Positions 1 through 5,721 of a stretch of 6,310 bases of DNA are shown one piece after another. Source of the stretch: Clostridia bacterium (GTDB lineage: Bacteria; Bacillota; Clostridia; Oscillospirales; SIG627); NCBI GenBank assembly GCA_017453605.1, contig JAFTEP010000131.1:1-6310 (forward strand), written 5' to 3'. A program made the position numbers and the translations under genes. Each line of letters starts with the position of its first letter. Position 1 is the stretch's first letter. A model generated the notes under the pieces. That model searched no databases. It was given only the letters and a program-made list of their open reading frames with translations, and was not told the origin of the DNA.

Positions 1-585
1 CTCTCTCAGTGCGAGAACTTCGATGAGCTGATGCTCTATTTCTACTACAAGCCCATGCAGCACGAAGCGCTCATGGCTCAGCTTGAAGAAATGAGAAAGC
101 ACCCGAAGTTTTTCGGGATAAAGATCCATCCGCGCAGCGACTTCTCGGATCTCGAGTCAAAGGAATACGACGAGATAATAGATTACGCGGTCAGAAACGA
201 TATCCTCGTCCTCTGCCACACCTGGGACACCGAAGAGATGTGCAGACCGAGATCGTTTGAGAAATACCTGAAGCAGTACCCGAAGTTCCGCCTTTTGATG
301 GGACACATGGGCGGGACATATCACGGCTGTCTCGACACTCTCGATATGGCAAAAAGATACGAGAACGTCTACTGCGACATAAACGGCTCACTGTATTCCG
401 GGATATGGCTCGAAGAACTCGTGAAGATGGCGCCGGAGCACAAATTCGTTTTCAGCACAGACGAGACCTTCAACGACCCGAGGATAATCCTGGGGCGCGT
501 GTTCTTCAGCGACGTCCCGGACAGACTGAAGGAAATGATCTTCTGCGAGAACATCGAGCGCGCCGTCGAAAGAAAGCTTATTTGA
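1..585 (+). CDS. Amidohydrolase (Amidohydro_2-type TIM barrel), 5'-truncated
   Basis: The reading frame is open from the first base, so this is the C-terminal 194 residues of a longer protein; the internal ATG at 31 is not taken as the start. Visible motifs, numbered from the window edge, are KIHP (His43), LCHTWD (His73), LLMGHMGG (His102) and FSTDETFNDPR (Asp154). The His residues at strand ends followed by a late Asp, then a short helix ending in NIERAVERKLI, are typical of metal-dependent amidohydrolases of the Amidohydro_2 family. The N-terminal HxH metal site expected in the first strand lies outside the window. Known members hydrolyse lactones, amides or decarboxylate aromatic acids. 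With a dehydratase, aldolase and dehydrogenase downstream, a sugar-lactone hydrolase is an attractive inference, but the substrate cannot be read. The stop is 11 nt before the next gene, consistent with an operon. The family call is fairly sure; the function is open. Confidence 0.8.
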   Translation, partial: LSQCENFDELMLYFYYKPMQHEALMAQLEEMRKHPKFFGIKIHPRSDFSDLESKEYDEIIDYAVRNDILVLCHTWDTEEMCRPRSFEKYLKQYPKFRLLMGHMGGTYHGCLDTLDMAKRYENVYCDINGSLYSGIWLEELVKMAPEHKFVFSTDETFNDPRIILGRVFFSDVPDRLKEMIFCENIERAVERKLI

Positions 586-596
586 GAGAATAAAAA

Positions 597-1289
597 ATGG
601 AAAACATAAACGATTTCAAGGTCTGTCTCGAACTGAACGCCCTCGCGTTCGACGCGGTGAAAAGAGATCTCCGCGCCGGAATGACGGAAAAAGACGTGAA
701 AAATATCATCCTGGGCGCGTGGAGAAAAAGGCTCGGTTTCGACCCGCCCTCTTCCGGGGACATCGTCTCGGGGGCAAACAAAGACAGGATCGAAGGAGAC
801 GCGACGGACCGCGTCATAAAAAAAGGCGACACGCTCATCCTCGATCTCCAGCCGACGTACAACGGAGTGTTCGCCGACACGACGAGAACGTTTTTTATCG
901 GCGAGCCGACAAAAAGGGCAAAAGAAGTCTACAAAGCGCTTCTTGACGCGATGAAAGGGACCGAAAGCAGAATAAAAGCCGGAACGAAAGCAAAGGACGT
1001 TTATTTTGCGATGCAGGATATCCTCGCGGATTCAGGCCTTTTCTGCCCGCATCACGCCGGACACAGAGTCGGTGAAAAAAAGCTGATGGAGCCGGAATTT
1101 CTGCCGGACAGAGAAGAAAAGATCACCGAAAACACCTTCGCCGCGCTCGAGCCCGGCTTTTACGAGGACGGGCTCGGGATAAGGATAGAAAACAACTATC
1201 TTGTGAAAAAAGACTCCTGCGAAAACCTGTTTGGATACCCTCTTGATTTAGAATATTTTATTTTAAGAAACGGAGAAACAAAAAAATGA
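597..1289 (+). CDS. M24-family (pita-bread fold) metallohydrolase, short form with atypical active site
   Basis: A 230-residue protein that is essentially one creatinase/methionine aminopeptidase catalytic domain, without the N-terminal domain that brings Xaa-Pro peptidases to 350-440 residues. All five expected dinuclear metal ligands are visible: Asp83 (LILDLQP), Asp94 (ADTTRTF), His156 (HHAGHRVG), Glu185 (LEPGF) and Glu198 (RIENNYL). The usual PH segment after SGxN reads IE (Ile65-Glu66), and the His normally about seven residues after the metal-binding His is replaced by KLMEP. Both missing histidines line the substrate site in family peptidases, so a standard Xaa-Pro or Met aminopeptidase role is doubtful. 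It may cleave another C-N bond, as creatinase and ectoine hydrolase do in this fold, but that is inference. The start at 597 has a weak GAGAGA site 7 nt upstream. The stop overlaps the next start by 4 nt, so translation is probably coupled. Confidence 0.85.
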   Translation: MENINDFKVCLELNALAFDAVKRDLRAGMTEKDVKNIILGAWRKRLGFDPPSSGDIVSGANKDRIEGDATDRVIKKGDTLILDLQPTYNGVFADTTRTFFIGEPTKRAKEVYKALLDAMKGTESRIKAGTKAKDVYFAMQDILADSGLFCPHHAGHRVGEKKLMEPEFLPDREEKITENTFAALEPGFYEDGLGIRIENNYLVKKDSCENLFGYPLDLEYFILRNGETKK

Positions 1290-2410
1290 AGATCACAGAC
1301 GTTCGTTCGGTCATACTGCGTCAGCCCACGATCGAAATGATCGGCGACGGAAGCCAGGACACCGTCGTCATATTCGTCGACACCGACGAGGGGATAACCG
1401 GCGTCGGAGAGGTCGATTCCGCTCCTTACGTCGTAAAGAGCATAATCGATATGCAGGCTTCCCACATGGCGTGCATGGGTCTCAAGGAAGTGCTAATAGG
1501 CGAAGATCCGCTTGACGTGGAGAGGCTCTGGCGAAAGATGTATTCAAAGAGCATCTATCACGGCCGCAGGAGCGCGGTCATCCACGCTATGAGCGGTATA
1601 GATATGGCGCTTTGGGACATAATCGGAAAGTATTTCAAGGTCCCGACAGCGAAGGCTCTCGGCGGAAGCTACAGAACAAAGATCCGGGCTTACTGCAGCG
1701 TTCTGATGCCGGGGACGGAAAAAGAGATAAACGAGCTCGTCGAAAAGCACATGACAAAAGGCTATCAGGGAATGAAGCTCGGCTGGGGCGCTCTCGGCGA
1801 GTCGTTCGAGAAGGATATCGCGCTTGTCAAGGCCTGCAGGAAGGCTCTCGGCGACGACAAGAAGCTGATGATAGACATCGGTATGCGCTGGACGGACGTC
1901 AAGGGCGCGATGAGAACAGTGAAGGCTTTTGAGGAATACGACGTCTACTGGGTCGAAGAGCCCTTCCATCCGGACAATCTCGACGGCTACGCAAGGCTGA
2001 ACGCCGTGACAAACGTGAGGATCTCCGGCGGAGAAGAAGTCGGGACGCTTCACGAATACCGCGAGCTTCTGGGACGCCGCTGCGTCGATATAGTCCAGCC
2101 GGATCTGAGCCGCTGCGGAGGACTGACCGTCGCCCGCAAACTGATAGACCTCGCGGAGGAATTCAACGCGACGATCATCCCCCACGCCTTCAAGACGAAC
2201 ATCCTCATGGCGTCCACCCTGCAGTACATCGCGACTCTGCCCAACGCTTGGTATCTCGAATTCTGCGAGCAGGACACCGTGCTGCGCCAGACGCTGACAA
2301 GGCCTCTGTTCACGATCGACTCAGAGGGCTACGTCGCGATACCGCAGACTCCCGGAATGGGGATCGAAGTCGACGACACGATCGTAGAAAGATACCGTGC
2401 AGACAAATGA
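1286..2410 (+). CDS. Enolase-superfamily enzyme (mandelate racemase/muconate lactonizing type), probable sugar-acid dehydratase
   Basis: A full-length 374-residue member of the MR/MLE group. The N-terminal capping domain covers about residues 1-125 and the barrel follows. Metal ligands are Asp197 (MIDIG), Glu224 (WVEEP) and Glu250 (SGGEE); the 26-residue Glu-Glu spacing matches mandelate racemase. The His-Asp catalytic dyad is Asp273 (QPDLSRCGG) and His300 (IIPHAF), 27 residues apart as in mandelate racemase, with a late Glu325 (YLEF). The strand-2 motif is KLG (Lys164 to Gly166) instead of KxK, so the second lysine base is absent; this argues for one-base chemistry such as dehydration of an aldonate rather than racemisation. 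Dipeptide epimerase and muconate cycloisomerase are less likely because the His-Asp dyad is present. The start is set by GGAGA at 1272-1276 and the ATGA overlap with the M24 gene. A DapA-family aldolase directly downstream supports formation of a 2-keto-3-deoxy acid. The actual substrate is unknown. Confidence 0.9.
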   Translation: MKITDVRSVILRQPTIEMIGDGSQDTVVIFVDTDEGITGVGEVDSAPYVVKSIIDMQASHMACMGLKEVLIGEDPLDVERLWRKMYSKSIYHGRRSAVIHAMSGIDMALWDIIGKYFKVPTAKALGGSYRTKIRAYCSVLMPGTEKEINELVEKHMTKGYQGMKLGWGALGESFEKDIALVKACRKALGDDKKLMIDIGMRWTDVKGAMRTVKAFEEYDVYWVEEPFHPDNLDGYARLNAVTNVRISGGEEVGTLHEYRELLGRRCVDIVQPDLSRCGGLTVARKLIDLAEEFNATIIPHAFKTNILMASTLQYIATLPNAWYLEFCEQDTVLRQTLTRPLFTIDSEGYVAIPQTPGMGIEVDDTIVERYRADK

Positions 2411-3288
2411 AAACGGTAAAAGATATCCGTATGGTCGCGGTCACGGTCACGCCGTTCTCTGAAGCTCTGAAGCCGGACCTCGAAGAGATAGCGCGCGACA
2501 CGGAGAGGATCTGCCTCTCGGACGCCGACGCGATCCTGCCCTGCGCCTCCACGGGAGAAGCCGTGAAGATGGACTTTGAGGACAGGGTCAGTATATTCAA
2601 GACCGTCGCCGAAGTCAATAAAGGGCGCAAAAAGCTTATTGCCGGGGCCTGCGAGACATCCGCTCAAGGGACCGAACGGGATATCGCGGCGGCGGCGTCT
2701 CTCGGATTTGATGCCTGTCTTGTGTGCCCGCCGTACTACTACGGGCAGTCGCAGAAGAGCGTAACGGAATTTTTCGGGCGCATCTGCAGGTTCGACGAAA
2801 AAATGAGTATCTTCGCGTATCACGTTCCGTTTTTCACGACTGCTATCGAGATACCGACCTTCACTCAGCTTCTGAACATCCCGAATCTTGTCGGGCTCAA
2901 GGATTCCTCGGCGAACATGAAGAGGATCGCGCATCTTGTGAGCATAAAAAGCGAGATAAGACCCGATTTCAGGATCTACACAGGAACTGACGACATCCTC
3001 CTGCCCGCTCTCACTGCCGGATGCGCGGGAAGCATGACCGCGCTCGGAGCGTCTATGCCCGGAAAGATCGCTTCTATCTACAGAGCCTTCGACGAAAACA
3101 GGCTGAGAGACGCGATGGCGCTCCAGGCTTCGATCCTGCCGATAATAAGAGAGGCGGACAGACTGACTTTCCCGAGAGGATACAAGCTCCTCGCGAAGGC
3201 CTGCGGGATGAAGGTCAACGAAGAAATGACAAGTGAAGAACTTGAAATCATCGAAACGATGAAAAAGATGCTGGAGGGTGTTTCTTGA
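2407..3288 (+). CDS. DapA/N-acetylneuraminate lyase-family aldolase, probably 2-keto-3-deoxy-sugar-acid aldolase
   Basis: A 293-residue class I (Schiff-base) TIM-barrel lyase, the usual length for the family. The Schiff-base lysine is Lys165 in GLKDSS, the catalytic tyrosine is Tyr138 in YHVPF, and the pyruvate carboxylate-binding loop is ASTGE (residues 47-51, Ser48-Thr49 as in the lyase branch). The Arg that follows YNVP in dihydrodipicolinate synthase is replaced by Phe143, so a lysine-biosynthesis role is unlikely. The reaction is probably reversible cleavage of a 2-keto acid to pyruvate and an aldehyde; its place directly after an enolase-superfamily protein suggests a 2-keto-3-deoxy aldonate substrate (inference). 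The frame is open further upstream to 2248, but that part lies inside the preceding gene; the ATG at 2407 forms an ATGA overlap and gives the normal family N-terminus. No good Shine-Dalgarno site is visible, so translational coupling is likely. ATG 2431 (Met9) is an alternative start. Confidence 0.92.
   Translation: MKTVKDIRMVAVTVTPFSEALKPDLEEIARDTERICLSDADAILPCASTGEAVKMDFEDRVSIFKTVAEVNKGRKKLIAGACETSAQGTERDIAAAASLGFDACLVCPPYYYGQSQKSVTEFFGRICRFDEKMSIFAYHVPFFTTAIEIPTFTQLLNIPNLVGLKDSSANMKRIAHLVSIKSEIRPDFRIYTGTDDILLPALTAGCAGSMTALGASMPGKIASIYRAFDENRLRDAMALQASILPIIREADRLTFPRGYKLLAKACGMKVNEEMTSEELEIIETMKKMLEGVS
3273..3278 (+). promoter_or_regulatory. Strong ribosome binding site deciding a TTG start
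   Basis: GGAGGG lies 6 nt before the TTG at 3285, inside the last codons of the aldolase gene. It is one of the best Shine-Dalgarno matches in the window and supports TTG as the true initiation codon of the dehydrogenase, which otherwise has no ATG close to its conserved N-terminus. Confidence 0.8.
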
Positions 3289-4310
3289 AAGCCGTTATCT
3301 GGGAGGGCGTCGGAAAACTGAGATTCGCCGATCTGCCCGAGCCGGAGTGCAGACCGGGCTGGGTCAGGATCAAAGTGATGGCTGTCGGTCTCTGCGCGAC
3401 GGAAGTGCATATAATAAGAGGCAAATTCTACGGCGGTGAGCCGCCTCACGTTCTCGGACACGAGATCTGCGGCTTTATAGACAAGGTCGGCGAAGGCTGC
3501 GAAAAGGACCTTATCGGCAGGCGCGTCGTCGTCGAGACGTACGTCGGCTGCGGAAAGTGCGAGTTCTGCCGCACGGGAAGAAAGCATCTTTGCAGCGCCG
3601 GGGAGATCGGATATCCTCCCTACAACGGAGGGGACGCTCAATACGTCACCGTTCCCGAGGGCTGCATCAGGTTCATCCCGGACAGCATAAGCTGGGACGA
3701 AGGCGCGATAATGGAGGCGGTCGCCTGCCCCTTCGGCGCCGTTCTGCAGTGCGGTATGAAACCCGGGCAGACAGTTCTTATCCAGGGATCGGGCGTCGCC
3801 GGTCTGTCGTTCGTGCAGTCTGCAATGGCGCTCGGAGCCGGAAAGGTGTTCTGCACCGCAAGAAACGACGTCAAAGCCGCGCTGGTGAAACAGATGGGCG
3901 GCGAAGTGATAGATCTTCGCACCGAAGACGTGACCGAATACGTCAGAGCGCACACAGACTCGCTCGGCGCGGATATCGCGATCGACGCGCTCGGGAGCAG
4001 TAAGACGATAAAACAGTGCTTCTCGGCGGTCAAGAGCGGAGGAAAGGTCGTTTTATACGGACTGCCCGACGCCGAAGAGACCGTGACTCTCCCCGTCATC
4101 GACTGCATCCTGAGACAGATCAGCGTCTGCGGATATACCGGGAACGAAAAGGGCTGGGATCATCTTATAAAGCTCGTCGACGAAAAAAAGATCGACCTCA
4201 GGTCGATGGTTTCGGCGTCGTTCCCGCTCGAAAGATTTGAGGACGCGCTCGCGCTTTTTGAATCAAAGAACTCTCGAATCATAAAAATAGTTCTCCATCC
4301 GTGGGAATGA
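3285..4310 (+). CDS. Zinc-dependent medium-chain (MDR) alcohol/polyol dehydrogenase
   Basis: A 341-residue MDR enzyme of normal length. Catalytic zinc ligands are Cys37 (GLCATE), His59-Glu60 (GHE) and Glu144 (MEAVA). The structural zinc lobe has four cysteines, Cys89, Cys92, Cys95 and Cys103. The Rossmann motif GSGVAG spans residues 168-173. At the end of the second Rossmann strand, where NAD-specific enzymes have Asp, the sequence is Ala192-Arg193, which hints at NADP(H) use (inference). It is similar in general form to sorbitol, threonine and other polyol/hydroxy-acid dehydrogenases; the substrate is not readable. The start is TTG, supported by a strong upstream ribosome binding site and the TTGA overlap with the aldolase stop. 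Two stops in frame (TGATAA) end the gene. In context it could oxidise the sugar at the entry of the pathway or reduce the aldehyde released by the aldolase. Confidence 0.92.
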   Translation: MKAVIWEGVGKLRFADLPEPECRPGWVRIKVMAVGLCATEVHIIRGKFYGGEPPHVLGHEICGFIDKVGEGCEKDLIGRRVVVETYVGCGKCEFCRTGRKHLCSAGEIGYPPYNGGDAQYVTVPEGCIRFIPDSISWDEGAIMEAVACPFGAVLQCGMKPGQTVLIQGSGVAGLSFVQSAMALGAGKVFCTARNDVKAALVKQMGGEVIDLRTEDVTEYVRAHTDSLGADIAIDALGSSKTIKQCFSAVKSGGKVVLYGLPDAEETVTLPVIDCILRQISVCGYTGNEKGWDHLIKLVDEKKIDLRSMVSASFPLERFEDALALFESKNSRIIKIVLHPWE

Positions 4311-4340
4311 TAAGTTTTTACCTATAACGAAACAATAAGC

Positions 4341-4348
4341 GAGGAAAG
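4341..4348 (+). promoter_or_regulatory. Ribosome binding site (GAGGAAAG) of the carbonic anhydrase-like gene
   Basis: A purine-rich GAGGAAAG ends 4 nt before the ATG at 4353, and its GAGG core is 8 nt away. This favours 4353 over the second in-frame ATG at 4359. It is in the 42-nt gap after the dehydrogenase, the longest gap in the window. Confidence 0.65.
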
Positions 4349-4352
4349 AAAA

Positions 4353-4862
4353 ATGATAATGGAATTCGGAGGCAAGAAGCCCGAGATAGAAGAGGGAGTT
4401 TTTGTCGCGCACTCCGCGGACATCATCGGCGACGTCAAGGTGAAAAAGGGCTCGTCTCTGTGGTTTTCAGCGGTGCTGAGGGGCGATATGGCAGAGATAA
4501 CCGTAGGCGAAAACACCTCTATCCAGGACAACTGCACCGTGCACGCGGACGCGGGCAAGCCCTGTCACATCGGAAACAACGTCACGGTCGGTCACAACGC
4601 GGTCGTCCACGGCTGCACGGTCGGCGACAACTCGGTGATCGGGATGAATTCGACAGTTCTCAACGGCGCGGTGATCGGGAAAAACTGTCTGATCGGAGCC
4701 GGTGCGCTCGTGAAGGAAAAGGACGTCATCCCCGACAACTCTCTCGCGGTCGGAGTGCCGGCAAAGGTGATCCGCACCTTCGACGAGAGCGCGGAGAGCT
4801 ATATGCAAAAAAACGCCGAGGAATACGCAGAGCTCGCAAAAGAGTATCTCAAGCAAGAATGA
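4353..4862 (+). CDS. Gamma-carbonic anhydrase family protein (CamH/YrdA-like, left-handed beta-helix)
   Basis: A 169-residue hexapeptide-repeat protein, about the usual length. The repeated isoleucine/valine pattern (for example IGNNVTVGHNAVV, VIGMNSTV, VIGKNCLIGAG) forms a left-handed beta-helix from about residues 15 to 140, followed by a C-terminal helix that normally packs on the trimer. Zinc ligands fit His64 (CTVH), His81 (VGHN) and His86 (VVHG), with the 5-residue spacing of the last two seen in the Methanosarcina enzyme Cam. Arg43, Asp45, Gln58 and Asp59 match other conserved active-site positions. The acidic loop of Cam is absent, placing it with the CamH/YrdA/PaaY group, many of which show weak or untested carbonic anhydrase activity. 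It may handle CO2/bicarbonate or act as a thioesterase-like accessory protein. The last bases overlap the next gene by 4 nt. Family certain, job in this operon unknown. Confidence 0.9.
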   Translation: MIMEFGGKKPEIEEGVFVAHSADIIGDVKVKKGSSLWFSAVLRGDMAEITVGENTSIQDNCTVHADAGKPCHIGNNVTVGHNAVVHGCTVGDNSVIGMNSTVLNGAVIGKNCLIGAGALVKEKDVIPDNSLAVGVPAKVIRTFDESAESYMQKNAEEYAELAKEYLKQE

Positions 4863-5707
4863 AGCGTCTCGAATGCACGGATAAGACGGTCGCGGTCCCC
4901 GGGCTGAAAGACACGGTCAGGATCCTTCACGTGACCGACAGCCACATCGTCCTGACGGACGAACGCGAAGAAGGCTTCATCATAGACGACGGACCGCACA
5001 AGGGAAAAAAGCTGGCCGATTTCGGAAAGATGCGCTTCGACAGGTTTTTTATTGACGGAAAAAGCTCGGCTCAGCGCTTCGCAGAGCTCTGCGAAGCGAT
5101 CGGTGACGATCCCGACTGCGCGGACGCCGTGGTGTTCACGGGAGATATTATCGACTTCTTCACTCCCGCCGCCTTTGAATTCATGTGCGAAAACCTGAAA
5201 AAGATCACGCTTCCTTTTATGTTTGTGCCCGGGAATCACGATATGATCTTCTCAAAAAGATCGCCCGACGAAATGAGAAGGATCTTCGCGCCTCTGTGCG
5301 GAGGGAGCACTTTCGTTCAAAAGATGAAGATCGGCCCTCTCGCGCTTATAGGGATAGACAATACGGACAATTTCTATCACGACGAAGCGCTCGAAGGGCT
5401 CGAAAAGGCCATGGAAGGGGAAGAAAACGTCGTTTTGTTCCAGCACGTTCCGCTCTCCACCGACGATCTGAACAGATTCACGCTTTCGTTTCAGAAAAAA
5501 GACTGGGCGCTCGGGAACAACGCGATCTGCGTCGGCGATAGCTGGAGAAAGATCTTTTCCCTGATCGAAGCGCCGGATTCAAAAGTCCGCGCCCTGATCT
5601 GCGGCGACTGTCACTTCGACTACAGCGGTCCCATAGGAAAAGCGACGCAGTTCACCTCTCCCCTCGCCGCGGAAAGACCGCCGGTGAGATTCACGTTCAG
5701 AGGATGA
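4859..5707 (+). CDS. Calcineurin-like metallophosphoesterase with altered fifth motif
   Basis: A 282-residue cytosolic-looking protein with no signal peptide. The blocks of the calcineurin-like phosphoesterase fold are visible in order: DSH (Asp27, His29), FTGD (Asp96), PGNHD (Asn126, His127) and FQHVP (His196). The last block, normally GHxH, reads CGDCHF: Asp250 stands where the first metal-binding His is expected, and His252 is kept. Asp could still bind metal. About 69 residues separate the first and second motif aspartates, with a charged insert near residues 32-68. Family members cleave phosphomono- or diesters; the substrate is unknown. The frame is open upstream inside the carbonic anhydrase-like gene, but ATG 4859 makes an ATGA overlap and gives a sensible N-terminus. 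No clear Shine-Dalgarno site precedes it, so translation is probably coupled to the gene before. Confidence 0.9.
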   Translation: MKRLECTDKTVAVPGLKDTVRILHVTDSHIVLTDEREEGFIIDDGPHKGKKLADFGKMRFDRFFIDGKSSAQRFAELCEAIGDDPDCADAVVFTGDIIDFFTPAAFEFMCENLKKITLPFMFVPGNHDMIFSKRSPDEMRRIFAPLCGGSTFVQKMKIGPLALIGIDNTDNFYHDEALEGLEKAMEGEENVVLFQHVPLSTDDLNRFTLSFQKKDWALGNNAICVGDSWRKIFSLIEAPDSKVRALICGDCHFDYSGPIGKATQFTSPLAAERPPVRFTFRG

Positions 5708-5711
5708 CTCT

Positions 5712-5716
5712 AGGAG
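5712..5716 (+). promoter_or_regulatory. Ribosome binding site (AGGAG) deciding the flavoprotein start
   Basis: AGGAG is 5 nt before ATG 5722. A second in-frame ATG lies at 5704, where it overlaps the phosphoesterase stop as ATGA and would add six residues (MTLGEK). The AGGAG site and the normal FAD-protein N-terminus MKKYDLIVLG favour 5722. Confidence 0.75.
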
Positions 5717-5721
5717 AAAAA

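Noticed and set aside
1544..2185. 213-codon open frame on the minus strand
   Set aside because: It is antisense to the enolase-superfamily gene, whose metal ligands and dyad are all in the + frame; no family motif is visible in the minus-strand product.
2248..2406. N-terminal extension of the aldolase
   Set aside because: The extra 53 residues are Arg-rich, out-of-frame translation of the dehydratase gene and do not resemble the family; the ATG at 2407 fits the overlap and the normal protein length.
2407..3288. dapA, dihydrodipicolinate synthase of lysine biosynthesis
   Set aside because: The Arg following the YNVP-type motif is Phe143 here, the loop is ASTGE rather than GTTGE, and the neighbours are catabolic rather than lysine genes.
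3078..3953. 291-codon open frame on the minus strand
   Set aside because: It lies antisense to the aldolase and the well-supported zinc dehydrogenase, shows no recognisable motif, and is an expected shadow of the biased third-codon composition.
4311..4352. Possible terminator or promoter in the longest gap
   Set aside because: TTTTTA is present but no stem precedes it, and a TATAAC at 4323-4328 has no convincing -35 box at the right distance; it is more likely a plain intergenic spacer.
4460..4858. N-terminal extension of the phosphoesterase
   Set aside because: The extension is Arg-rich translation of the carbonic anhydrase-like gene in another frame; the true product starts at 4859, shortly before the first motif.
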